Shown piece after piece: positions 6,635 through 13,883 of a DNA stretch of 14,823 bases; position 1 is the stretch's first letter; the number at the start of each line of letters is the position of its first letter. A program made the position numbers and the translations under genes. The notes under the pieces are model-generated. The model did no database searches, was not told where the DNA came from, and saw only the letters and a list, made by a program, of their open reading frames with translations. The DNA is taken from contig JBGQHM010000139.1 in assembly GCA_041497995.1 (NCBI GenBank), positions 1 through 14,823 on the forward strand, read 5' to 3'. Source of the stretch: DATKMS01 sp041497995 (GTDB lineage: Bacteria > Desulfobacterota > Binatia > HRBIN30).

Positions 6635-8098
6635 TTACGCCGCCGGGGTTGCCTCGTAGCCCATGGGCAGGTTGATCGTCTTCGATTCGAGGTACGCGCT
6701 GAGGCCCTCGGGGCCGAGCTCGCGGCCGAGGCCGGAGCTCTTGAAGCCGCCGAACGGAGCACTGAACTCCATGGCGAAGCCGTTCACCGTGTAGGTGCCG
6801 GTGCGTACGCGGCGTGCCACGTCGATGCCGCGTTCGACATCGGCGGTCCACACCGAGCCGGAGAGCCCGTAGTCCGAGTCGTTGGCGATACGTACCGCGT
6901 CGGCCTCGTCGTCGTACGGGATGACGGCGACGACTGGGCCGAAGATCTCCTCTTGTGCGATGCGCATGGCGTTGTCGACGCCGACGAACACCGTCGGCTC
7001 AACGTACCAACCCTTGGTGAGGCCAGCCGGACGACCGCCACCGACGGCGACATGCGCGCCTTCCTGCTTGCCGATGGCGATGTAGCCCTCGACCCGCTCA
7101 CGCTGCCGTGCGGCGACCAGCGGGCCGCACATGGTTGTCGGGTCCATCGGGTCACCAACCGACATGCTCTGCACCGCTTCCAGAAGCGCGCCGGCGACTT
7201 CGTCGTAGCGCCGGCGTGAGGCAAGGATGCGTGTCTGCGCCACGCACGCCTGGCCGGAGTTCATCATCGCGGCCGGGAGCAGGCCGGGAATGGCCGCATC
7301 GAGGTCGGCGTCGTCGAGAATGATGGATGCCGACTTGCCGCCGAGCTCCAGCGTGACGCGGCGGAGGCGCTCGCCGCACAACGAAGCAATACGCCGTCCA
7401 GCGTTCGTGCTGCCGGTGAAGCTGACCTTGTCGATGTCGCGGTGCTTCACCAAGTACTCGCCGACCTCGCGGCCGGCCGGTACGATGTTGACCACACCCT
7501 TGGGAACACCCGCTTCCCGGATCGCGTCGGCGAGCAGCACGGCGTCGAGCGGCGTCTCCGGCGCCGGCTTCAGCACCACCGTGGCCCCGGCCGCCAGTGC
7601 GGGGGCGAGCTTGAGCATGGTGACGAACAGCGGCACGTTCCACGGCACGATGGCTGCGCACACGCCGACGGCTTCGCGCCGTACCAGCGCGGGACCGAGC
7701 ATGCCGGGCCGCACTTCCTCGAACGGATACTGCCGCGCCAGGGTGGTGAAGTAGTCGAGCACCATGTGCGCGGCCATCACCTGGCCGATCATCGAGAAGG
7801 AAATCGGGCAACCCATCTCGGCGGTGATCGTCGTGGCCATCACGTCGGCGCGCTGCTGCAGCGCCGCGCCCAGTCGCGCCATCACCTCGGCGCGCTCGGC
7901 ACCGGTCATGCGCGGCCACGGGCCACTGTCGAACGCCTCGCGTGCCGCCGCTACCGCGCGATCCACATCTCCCTCTTTGGCCTCGGGGACGCGGGCGATC
8001 ACTTCTTCAGTATGCGGCGAGATGACCTCGATCGTCGCCGCCGTCGCCGGCGCCGTCCATTCACCGTCGATGAACAACTTGTCGTGTACCGTTATCAT
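6635..8098 (-). CDS. NAD(P)-dependent aldehyde dehydrogenase
   Basis: 487 residues, full length for the ALDH superfamily. Visible motifs: VPWNVP (151-156) with N154, KPAPETP (177-183), FTGSTNAG (227-234) of the nucleotide site, general base E251 in LELGGKSA, nucleophile C285 in NSGQACVA, and EEIFGPVV further on. It oxidises an aldehyde to the acid in the cytoplasm; it groups by eye with the broad plant-type/betaine or phenylacetaldehyde-like ALDHs, so the substrate is open. The ATG at 8098 is preferred over an upstream ATG at 8179, because GGAAGGA lies 3 nt before it and the conserved N-terminus (LFIDGEW) starts right after. It is 13 bp downstream of the epoxide hydrolase gene and almost certainly co-transcribed. 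The aldehyde is plausibly derived from the products of that enzyme or of the SDR. Confidence 0.93.
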   Translation of the reverse strand: MITVHDKLFIDGEWTAPATAATIEVISPHTEEVIARVPEAKEGDVDRAVAAAREAFDSGPWPRMTGAERAEVMARLGAALQQRADVMATTITAEMGCPISFSMIGQVMAAHMVLDYFTTLARQYPFEEVRPGMLGPALVRREAVGVCAAIVPWNVPLFVTMLKLAPALAAGATVVLKPAPETPLDAVLLADAIREAGVPKGVVNIVPAGREVGEYLVKHRDIDKVSFTGSTNAGRRIASLCGERLRRVTLELGGKSASIILDDADLDAAIPGLLPAAMMNSGQACVAQTRILASRRRYDEVAGALLEAVQSMSVGDPMDPTTMCGPLVAARQRERVEGYIAIGKQEGAHVAVGGGRPAGLTKGWYVEPTVFVGVDNAMRIAQEEIFGPVVAVIPYDDEADAVRIANDSDYGLSGSVWTADVERGIDVARRVRTGTYTVNGFAMEFSAPFGGFKSSGLGRELGPEGLSAYLESKTINLPMGYEATPAA

Positions 8099-8101
8099 GG
8101 A

Positions 8102-8108
8102 TCCTTCC
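8102..8108 (-). promoter_or_regulatory. Ribosome binding site for the aldehyde dehydrogenase
   Basis: Minus-strand GGAAGGA, 3 nt before the ATG at 8098, inside the 13-bp gap after the epoxide hydrolase stop. It decides the start against the longer reading that would overlap the upstream gene. Confidence 0.6.
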
Positions 8109-8111
8109 GCG

Positions 8112-9257
8112 TCAGCGCAACGTTCGGAAGAACGCGCGGACGTCGTCAACGAACAGCGCAGGCTGCTCCATCGCCGCAAAGTGCCCGCCCTTCGGCATGA
8201 CCGTCCAATGGGTCACATTGTAGTGCCGCTCCACCCACGTACGCGGGAAGCGCATCAGCTCCTTCGGAAAGCGAGCCACGCCCGTTGGCACTTCGACACG
8301 ATTGGTGACGAAGCCGACACGGCCGTGCTTGAAGACCTCGTAGTAGAGCCGCGTCGACGAGGTGATGGTCTGCGTTGCCCAGTAGATCATTATGTTGGTG
8401 AGCAGCTCGTCCTTAGTGAACACGCTCTCGACGTCGCCACCGCAGTCGCTCCACGTGCGGAACTTCTCGACGATCCACGCCGCCAGGCCGGCGGGTGAGT
8501 CGTTGAGTCCGAAGCCAAGGGTCTGCGGCTTACTGCCTTGGATCTTCTGGTAGCCAGTCTCCTCGAACTCGAACATCTGCATGGTTAGGAGGTCGTCGCG
8601 CTCCGCCTCGGTGAGATCGCTGCGATCCTCCTGCGGCAATGCCAGCGGCATGTTGACGTGGATGCCGCAGACGTGGGTGGGATCGAGGATGCCGAGGTTC
8701 GTCGTGATCAGTGCGCCCCAGTCGCCGCCCTGTGCGCCGTAGCGCGCGTAGCCGAGGCGGTGCATCAACTCGGCGAAGGCCTCCGCCATGCGGTGGACGT
8801 CCCATTGCGGTGTCTTGGTCACCTCCGAAAATCCGTACCCGGGCAACGACGGGCAGACGACGTGAAACGCGTCCTGCGCCTTGCCACCATGCGCCTCAGG
8901 ATCCGTGAGCGGTCCGATCACCTTCAAGAACTCGACAAACGAACCGGGCCAGCCGTGCGAGATGATCAGCGGTAACGCGTCGGCGTGCTTGGAACGAGCG
9001 TGCACGAAATGGATCTGCTGGCCGTCGATCTGTGTGCGGAAGTGGTCGAGCCGGTTGAGCGCGCGCTCCTGCGCCCGCCAATCGAAGCGGTCGCGCCAGT
9101 GGGCGACCAGATCTTTCACGTAGCTGAGCTCGGCGCCGTAGGTCCAGTCGGTACCGGGGATCTGATCGGGAAAACGCGTCGCCGCGAGCCGGCGATGCAG
9201 GTCGTCGAGGAGGGCTTGATCGATGGAGATCGAGAATGGTTCGACGGGCAGACTCAT
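8112..9257 (-). CDS. Epoxide hydrolase (EHN-domain alpha/beta hydrolase)
   Basis: 381 residues. The N-terminal EHN domain (about 5-110: FSISIDQALLDDLHRRL, TRFPDQIPGTDW) is characteristic of microsomal-type and bacterial juvenile-hormone-type epoxide hydrolases. Oxyanion motif HGWPGS (101-106); nucleophile D179 in QGGDWGA; H359 in KGGHFAAMEQP. SSTRLYYE (300-307) contains the expected epoxide-polarising tyrosine, Y305 or Y306. Acid residue probably E333 in RFPKEL. The reaction is hydrolysis of an epoxide to a vicinal diol. No signal peptide or N-terminal anchor is seen, so it is probably cytosolic. The ATG at 9257 fits the family N-terminus and has AAGG 8 nt upstream; the upstream ATG at 9338 would add translated repeat DNA and is unlikely. 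It is the first gene of a tight pair with the aldehyde dehydrogenase. Confidence 0.93.
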   Translation of the reverse strand: MSLPVEPFSISIDQALLDDLHRRLAATRFPDQIPGTDWTYGAELSYVKDLVAHWRDRFDWRAQERALNRLDHFRTQIDGQQIHFVHARSKHADALPLIISHGWPGSFVEFLKVIGPLTDPEAHGGKAQDAFHVVCPSLPGYGFSEVTKTPQWDVHRMAEAFAELMHRLGYARYGAQGGDWGALITTNLGILDPTHVCGIHVNMPLALPQEDRSDLTEAERDDLLTMQMFEFEETGYQKIQGSKPQTLGFGLNDSPAGLAAWIVEKFRTWSDCGGDVESVFTKDELLTNIMIYWATQTITSSTRLYYEVFKHGRVGFVTNRVEVPTGVARFPKELMRFPRTWVERHYNVTHWTVMPKGGHFAAMEQPALFVDDVRAFFRTLR

Positions 9258-9289
9258 CAGCGTAGCCTTTCTTGCGGAGATGGAAGGAT

Positions 9290-9339
9290 GGTGGCACCGG
9301 CCTCTGGCCGGTGTGCACCGGCGAGACGCCGGTGCCACC
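9290..9339. repeat. Paired-hairpin palindromic element (BIME-like), copy A
   Basis: Outer arms GGTGGCACCGG (9290-9300) and CCGGTGCCACC (9329-9339) are perfectly complementary. Inside are two perfect 8-bp hairpins with 3-nt loops: 9295-9313 and 9316-9334. In all, CACCGGC or its complement occurs four times in alternating orientation, so two mutually exclusive folds are possible. It lies between the SDR and the epoxide hydrolase, 33 bp upstream of the latter's start. There is no T-run on either side, so it is not a standard terminator. It shares a consensus with the element at 13924-14012. Confidence 0.85.
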
Positions 9340-9371
9340 TATTTCCTAGGTCCCCAGTACTTCCCGAAGCG

Positions 9372-10166
9372 TTACTCCAATCCCATCAGCTTCGTCAGCC
9401 CCATGCGGTGGCCGGCGGTAAAGCCGCCGTCGACGACGAGCGCGTGGCCGGTAATGAAGGACGCTTCGTCGGACGCGAGAAAGAGCGCCGCGTTGGCGAT
9501 CTCCTCCGGACGTCCCGTGCGTCCCATCTGATGTGCTTCGACAATCCGGGCGCGATACTCTTCGAGGCCAGGCAACCCGAATACCTGCGACAGCATCGGT
9601 GTCTCGATGAAACCCGGGCACACCGCGTTCACGCGGATGCCTTTGCGCGCATAGTCCATGGCCATGTTCCGCGTGAGCATGACGACGCCGGCCTTCGACG
9701 CATTGTAGGCACTGCCGCCTTCCGAGCCTTCGAGCCCTTCGATGCTGGCGATGTTGATGATGCTGCCGGCGCCCTGCTCGAGCATCGGCGCGAGCGTGTG
9801 CTTGCAGACGAGGAAGGTGCCCTTGAGGTTGATGTCGATGACGCGATCCCACTCTTCCGCCGGCATGATGTGCACGGGCCCGCCGCCGGCGACGCCCGCG
9901 GAGTTGACCACGACGTCGATGCGACCGAAGCGCTGCCGGACATCTGCAACAGCGGCCGCGACACTGTCTTCGCTGCGCACGTCGCCGGTGGCGAAATAGA
10001 CGTCAGCTGCCAGCCGCGTCGCTTCACTCCAGCGCGCGTCGGTGTCGTCGCTCTGGTCGAAGCCGCCAATGGCTGCGCCTTCTGCAGCGAAACGCAGCGC
10101 ACATGCCGAGCCGATGCCCGACGCGGCACCGGTGATGAAAGCAACCTTACCCTTCAAACGGCTCAC
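9372..10166 (-). CDS. Short-chain dehydrogenase/reductase (classical SDR, NAD-type)
   Basis: 264 residues, a typical classical SDR. TGAASGIG (12-19) is the cofactor glycine motif. D37 at the end of the second strand (GGFDQ) favours NAD(H) over NADP(H). NSAG (88-91), N112 in the DINLKG helix, S141, Y154 and K158 (YNASK) form the complete catalytic tetrad. CPGFIETPM follows in the usual place. It oxidises or reduces a hydroxyl/keto group; the substrate is unknown. The start is GTG at 10166, directly before the conserved N-terminus (SRLKGKVAFITG). No in-frame ATG exists back to the upstream stop at 10209-10211, and the ribosome binding site is weak. It is co-directional with the decarboxylase-like gene upstream (126 bp) and the epoxide hydrolase downstream (114 bp). 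Confidence 0.92.
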   Translation of the reverse strand: MSRLKGKVAFITGAASGIGSACALRFAAEGAAIGGFDQSDDTDARWSEATRLAADVYFATGDVRSEDSVAAAVADVRQRFGRIDVVVNSAGVAGGGPVHIMPAEEWDRVIDINLKGTFLVCKHTLAPMLEQGAGSIINIASIEGLEGSEGGSAYNASKAGVVMLTRNMAMDYARKGIRVNAVCPGFIETPMLSQVFGLPGLEEYRARIVEAHQMGRTGRPEEIANAALFLASDEASFITGHALVVDGGFTAGHRMGLTKLMGLE

Positions 10167-10292
10167 GTCATGACGCCCGTGTTGCAGATTGTCTTCGAGG
10201 GCAGAACCTTATCGCGCTTGAGTCAAGTTTGCGAGGGCAGCCCATAGCAACCAACGGGAGCGGTCCATAGAAATGACGCTGGGCGCAACCCG
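10167..10292. promoter_or_regulatory. Spacer upstream of the SDR with an 11-bp palindrome
   Basis: CTTGAGTCAAG at 10217-10227 is a perfect palindrome around a central base, about 51 bp upstream of the SDR start. It could be an operator, but one short palindrome is weak evidence. No good -10/-35 pair accompanies it. Confidence 0.25.
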
Positions 10293-11009
10293 CTATACCT
10301 TCCGCGGCGAGCCGAACGAACCGTGCATGTGTTCCATCCACGTGCTCATCATCGCCGGTGCGGGAAGGCCGAGATCGCGCAGCTGCGCAGCCAGAGGGTG
10401 AGGTCCCAAGACCAGCTCGACACCGTCTGGCCCCGGTGACATCGCGGTCGCCCCACCTGTCGTGAAGCCCACCACGGTGGGTCCGTCGAGATAGGTGTAT
10501 GTCGCCATCTCCATGTCTGGCGCCGCGCCGTCCGTCGCCGTGCCGCGCGGCACCGTGAGGGTGAAGACGTGCTGTCCGTCCATCACCAACGCGCAGGTGA
10601 CGCGTTTGTCGCCATAGTCGATGTCTATCTGCTCGACGCTTTTGGGAAAGCCCCAAATGCGACACCCCGCCTCGCAGGTGAAGTCTTGGTTGACCGGTAG
10701 CTTGTAGATGAACGTGCCCGCAGGCTCGTCGTCGGCGCCGCGCGGACGCACCATGAAGATGACCATCACCTCGTTGTAGTCGCCGAGGTCGTTGTCGCGG
10801 TAGTCGACGAACCCGAGGATGAGCTGCGTCTGCCCCGGCGCCATGTCGACCACCTCGAAGGCATCACCCACCAACTCCTGCGCCGCAGCGGATGGCACCA
10901 CGAAGATCGCATTGCCCGAGCTGGCGTCGCGCACGACCGCCGGCATGGTAACCGTGCGGCCCTGGATCTCGTAGCTGTCAGCGGCGGGCTTCTTCTTCGT
11001 GGCGTGCAT
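10293..11009 (-). CDS. Acetoacetate decarboxylase-like protein
   Basis: 238 residues, matching the acetoacetate decarboxylase (ADC) family length. WGFPKSV (119-125) fits the family's 'GFPKK' active-site loop: K123 aligns with the Schiff-base lysine of ADC, while the neighbouring lysine that lowers its pKa is serine here. GDYNEVMV (76-83) fits the family's conserved glutamate segment. True ADCs convert acetoacetate to acetone and CO2; the wider ADC-like superfamily includes enzymes with other Schiff-base chemistry, and the Lys-to-Ser change makes classic activity less certain. The ATG at 11009 is chosen because AAGGAG lies 6 nt upstream; other in-frame ATGs at 11054 and 11027 lack this. It is the first gene of the minus-strand string and divergent from the amidohydrolase. 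Confidence 0.8.
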   Translation of the reverse strand: MHATKKKPAADSYEIQGRTVTMPAVVRDASSGNAIFVVPSAAAQELVGDAFEVVDMAPGQTQLILGFVDYRDNDLGDYNEVMVIFMVRPRGADDEPAGTFIYKLPVNQDFTCEAGCRIWGFPKSVEQIDIDYGDKRVTCALVMDGQHVFTLTVPRGTATDGAAPDMEMATYTYLDGPTVVGFTTGGATAMSPGPDGVELVLGPHPLAAQLRDLGLPAPAMMSTWMEHMHGSFGSPRKV

Positions 11010-11137
11010 GGTGCGCTCCTTGTGCATGGGCGGCGTACGCCAGATCACGTTCATCGGTCAAGCCCCTGTTGCAAAGAAGGCGGGTTTGCGAGTAATCGAA
11101 ATAGGTCGACCCAAGGACTCGGAAGAAGGAGACGACG
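11010..11137. promoter_or_regulatory. Divergent promoter region of the catabolic locus
   Basis: 128 bp separates the ADC-like gene (minus) from the amidohydrolase (plus), so promoters for both strings are expected here. TTGCAA at 11069-11074 with TAATCG at 11093-11098 (18-bp spacing) is a poor candidate plus-strand promoter. AAGGAG at 11126-11131 is a good ribosome binding site for the amidohydrolase. No convincing operator palindrome is visible. Confidence 0.4.
11016..11021 (-). promoter_or_regulatory. Ribosome binding site for the ADC-like gene
   Basis: Minus-strand AAGGAG with 6-nt spacing to the ATG at 11009. It decides between three in-frame ATG codons. Confidence 0.7.
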
Positions 11138-12445
11138 ATGCGCCCCGAAGATATGATCCTCGTGAGCGTGGATGACCACGTGGTAGAGCCGGCAACGATG
11201 TTCGATCAGCACCTGCCGGCGCAGTACAAAGCGCAGGCGCCGCGCGTGGTGCGCAAGAAAGACGGCAGTGATGTGTGGGTGTTCCAGGGCGAGCAGATCC
11301 CGAACATCGGCCTCAACGCCGTCGTCGGCCGGCCACTGGAAGAATACGGCATGGAGCCGACCTCCTTCGAGCAGCTGCGCCCAGGGACGTGGAACATTCA
11401 CGAGCGCATCCGCGACATGAACGTCAACGGCATGCTCGCGTCGATGTGCTTCCCGTCGTTCCCCGGCTTGTGCGGCGCGCTCTTCTTCCGCCAGGCGGAC
11501 AAGTCGCTCGCACATGTCATCCTGCGCGCCTACAACGACTGGCACATCGACGAATGGTGCGGTGCCTATTCCGGCCGCTTCATCCCGCTCGGACTGCTGC
11601 CGTTCTGGGACCCGCAGCTCGTGGCCGACGAAGTGCGGCGCATCGCGAAGAAAGGCTGCCATGCGGTGACGTTCACGGAAAGCCCCGACGCCCTTGGCTT
11701 GCCGAGCCTGCACAATCCTCACTGGGACCCGTTTTGGAAAGCCTGCTCCGACGAAGGGACCATCGTCTGCATCCACATCGGTTCCGGCGCCGGCATGAAG
11801 TTCTCGTCGATGGATGCGCCGGTCGACGTAATGATCACCGTGCAGCCGATCGCGTGTGTGAACTGTGCCGCCGATCTGCTTTGGTCGCGCGTACTCAAGG
11901 ATTTCCCGAACCTGAAGATCGCACTCTCCGAGGGCGGCATCGGGTGGATTCCCTACTTCCTGGAACGCGCCGACTACGTGCATGCGCATCATCACTACTG
12001 GACGCATCAGGACTTCGGCGGCAAACGCCCAAGCGACGTGTTCCGCGAGCACGTTATCACCTGCTTCATCGACGACCCGGTGGGTGTGAAGAACCGCCAC
12101 GGCATCGGCATCGACACGATGACGTGGGAGTGTGACTATCCACACTCCGACACGACGTGGCCGCAGTCGCCGGAGATCCTGGCGCGCAGCTTCGAGGGCG
12201 TGCCCGATGCGGAGATCAACAAGATCACCTACGAGAACGCGTTGCGCGTTTTCCGTATGGACCCGTTCAAGCACCGGCCCAAGGCGAAGTGCACGGTCGC
12301 TGCCTTACGTGCAGAGTCGCCGGACGTCGACCTGTCGGTGAAGTCGCAGGGCGGCAGGCCGCCGATCGAAGGTGCGGCGCGGCCGGTGACGACGCAGGAC
12401 GTGCTCGCGCAGTTGGCGACGGTGTATTCGACTCAGCCCGAGTGA
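11138..12445 (+). CDS. Amidohydrolase-2 family metal-dependent hydrolase/decarboxylase
   Basis: 435 residues. The N-terminal SVDDHVVEP (10-18) is the metal-binding strand of the amidohydrolase-2 (PF04909) TIM-barrel family. H213 in CIHIGSG, E265 in LSEGGIGW and D333 in ECDYPHSDTTWP are at the expected barrel ends; ECDYPH.D is typical of the long 'SVDDH' subgroup. Family members hydrolyse C-N or C-C bonds or decarboxylate aromatic or beta-keto acids using a divalent metal. The substrate of this subgroup is mostly undetermined, so no specific reaction is assigned. The ATG at 11138 has AAGGAG 6 nt upstream. It is first in the plus-strand string, 250 bp before the thiolase-like gene. No signal peptide, so cytoplasmic. 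The last 60 residues are polar and probably a tail outside the barrel. Confidence 0.87.
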   Translation: MRPEDMILVSVDDHVVEPATMFDQHLPAQYKAQAPRVVRKKDGSDVWVFQGEQIPNIGLNAVVGRPLEEYGMEPTSFEQLRPGTWNIHERIRDMNVNGMLASMCFPSFPGLCGALFFRQADKSLAHVILRAYNDWHIDEWCGAYSGRFIPLGLLPFWDPQLVADEVRRIAKKGCHAVTFTESPDALGLPSLHNPHWDPFWKACSDEGTIVCIHIGSGAGMKFSSMDAPVDVMITVQPIACVNCAADLLWSRVLKDFPNLKIALSEGGIGWIPYFLERADYVHAHHHYWTHQDFGGKRPSDVFREHVITCFIDDPVGVKNRHGIGIDTMTWECDYPHSDTTWPQSPEILARSFEGVPDAEINKITYENALRVFRMDPFKHRPKAKCTVAALRAESPDVDLSVKSQGGRPPIEGAARPVTTQDVLAQLATVYSTQPE

Positions 12446-12695
12446 GGCCGTCTGAGGCGCTGCCAGCATACCACCTCCCCTGGCCCCTCCTTGGTGAGGC
12501 TGTCGATTTTCTCGCGAGCGCGCCCTTCGAGACGCCGCCAAAAGAAGGCGGCTCCTCAGGACGAACGGTTGTGTTGTTCCTTTCAAAGATTTCCGTTCGC
12601 CCTGAGGAGGCCCCATCTCTTCGGGGCCGTCTCGAAGGGCCTGCTCGCTGCTCATCGACGGTCTCTGGTATGGAGGGGAACCCTGGAATTGTCCT
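12446..12695. other. Repeat-filled spacer between the amidohydrolase and the thiolase-like gene
   Basis: 250 bp with no convincing gene of its own. It holds a C-rich segment at 12471-12499 (CCACCTCCCCTGGCCCCTCC then TTGGTGAGG), which resembles a dispersed repeat I remember from environmental genomes. The paired-hairpin element follows at 12522-12640. The rest shows nothing recognisable. Confidence 0.5.
12522..12640. repeat. Inverted repeat with a nested hairpin in each arm (BIME-like)
   Basis: Left arm 12522-12568 and right arm 12593-12640 are reverse complements over their outer parts: GCCCTTCGAGACG, and CTCCTCAGG followed by a 1-nt difference and CGAACGG. The arm centres differ but each is self-complementary. 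The left has GCCGCC (12534-12539) with GGCGGC (12547-12552). The right has GGCCCC (12609-12614) with GGGGCC (12623-12628). A 24-nt AT-richer loop (12569-12592) joins the arms. The flank motif resembles the common 'CCTTCGA..CTCAGGACGAACGG' dispersed repeat, known to me from memory. Confidence 0.85.
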
Positions 12696-13883
12696 GTGTC
12701 TGACGCGACCATCCGCGACAAAGCCGCGATCGTCGGCATCGGGCAGACGCAGTTCAGCAAAGGCCTCGGCCTCTCCGAGTACGAGATGGCGGTCGAGGCG
12801 ATTTTCAACGCCTGCGACGATGCCGGCCTCTCGCCACGCTCGATCGACGCGATCGTGCGTTACGACATGGAGCAGATCGACGAAGAGCAACTGCTCAGCG
12901 TGCTCGGCAATCCGCAGCTGCGCTTCTTCGCCGGCACCGGTTGGGGCGGTGGCGGCTCGGCGTCCGTGGTAGTACTCGCGGCGGCGGCCGTCGCTTCAGG
13001 CATGGCGAACACCGTGCTCGTCTACCGCTCGCGTGCACGCGGCAAGTATTCCGGATACGGAAAAGACCCGAAGCAGGGCGGGCGCTACTGGGAGAAGCTG
13101 GCGACGTCGCTGCCGGGATTGAATCAGTGGCACGTGCCGCAGGGACTCGTCAGCGCCTTCCAAGAAATGGCGATGATCAGCATGCGCCATCGCATCGACT
13201 ACGGCACCACCGACGATCAATACGCCGACGTGGCGATCGCGTTCCGCAACCACGCCATCCGCAACCCTCACGCGGTGATGCGCGTCCCGATGACGCGTGA
13301 GGAGCATCACCAGTCGCGCATGATTGCCGACCCGCTGCGGCTGTTCGACTGCAACATCGAGACCGACGGTGCGGTGGCGATGATCGTCGCGAGTGCGGAG
13401 CGCGCCCGCGATTTGAAGCAGCCGCCAGCCATCATCCGCGCCGGCGCGATGGCCGCAGGCTCCCACCACATTCGGCTCTCGACCTTGTTCGCCCGCGAGT
13501 GGGACGAAGAGTCACCCGTGCGCGTCGCGCGCCAGCTGTTCGCCATGGCGGAATGTACACCGGTCGACGTCGACGTCGCGTTCTTCTACGATTTCTTCAC
13601 GTCGCTGGTGATCATCGCCCTCGAACAGTACGGCTTCGCGGCGCGCGGCGAGGGCGGACCGTTCGTCGAGAGCGGTGGGCTCGAATGGCCGAACGGTCGC
13701 TTGGTGTGCAACACCAACGGCGGCCAGCTCTCCGAGGCATTCATTCATGGCTGCAACAACACCATCGAAGCGGTGCGCCAGATCCGTGGTACGTCGACGT
13801 CGCAGGTCGAGGGCTGCGAGCTCGCGCTGGTGGCGGGCGCCAACACCGACCCTACGGGTGCGGTGATTCTGCGGCGGGCATGA
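12696..13883 (+). CDS. SCP2-thiolase-like lipid-transfer protein (Ltp2-type), probable retro-aldolase subunit
   Basis: 395 residues with thiolase fold signatures: AAIVGIGQTQF (10-20), ACDDAGLSPRSIDAIV (39-54), NTNGGQLSEAFIHG (339-352) with H351, and a C-terminal GANTDPTGAVILRR. Where thiolases carry the nucleophilic Cys, this protein has GTGWGGGGSASVV (80-92), so acyl transfer is unlikely. FFYDFFTS (296-303), with Y298, matches the YD.FT segment of Ltp2 aldolases. Those work in complex with a DUF35 protein and split beta-hydroxyacyl-CoA side chains (known for steroid side chains). A DUF35 gene follows at 14053. The other tyrosine I recall as important in Ltp2 would fall at F349 here. The start is GTG at 12696; a GGAGGGG lies too far upstream (17 nt) to be decisive. 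Confidence 0.85.
   Translation: MSDATIRDKAAIVGIGQTQFSKGLGLSEYEMAVEAIFNACDDAGLSPRSIDAIVRYDMEQIDEEQLLSVLGNPQLRFFAGTGWGGGGSASVVVLAAAAVASGMANTVLVYRSRARGKYSGYGKDPKQGGRYWEKLATSLPGLNQWHVPQGLVSAFQEMAMISMRHRIDYGTTDDQYADVAIAFRNHAIRNPHAVMRVPMTREEHHQSRMIADPLRLFDCNIETDGAVAMIVASAERARDLKQPPAIIRAGAMAAGSHHIRLSTLFAREWDEESPVRVARQLFAMAECTPVDVDVAFFYDFFTSLVIIALEQYGFAARGEGGPFVESGGLEWPNGRLVCNTNGGQLSEAFIHGCNNTIEAVRQIRGTSTSQVEGCELALVAGANTDPTGAVILRRA

Noticed and set aside
9290..9313. Sigma-54 -24 element (TGGCAC at 9292)
   Set aside because: No GC at the -12 position with proper spacing. The match is explained by the palindromic repeat.
11051..12274. Minus-strand ORF of 407 codons
   Set aside because: Antisense to the amidohydrolase, which has clear metal-ligand motifs and a strong ribosome binding site.
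12157..12972. Plus-strand ORF bridging the amidohydrolase, the repeat spacer and the thiolase-like gene
   Set aside because: It spans the repeats in a third frame and has no domain. It is open only by high GC content.
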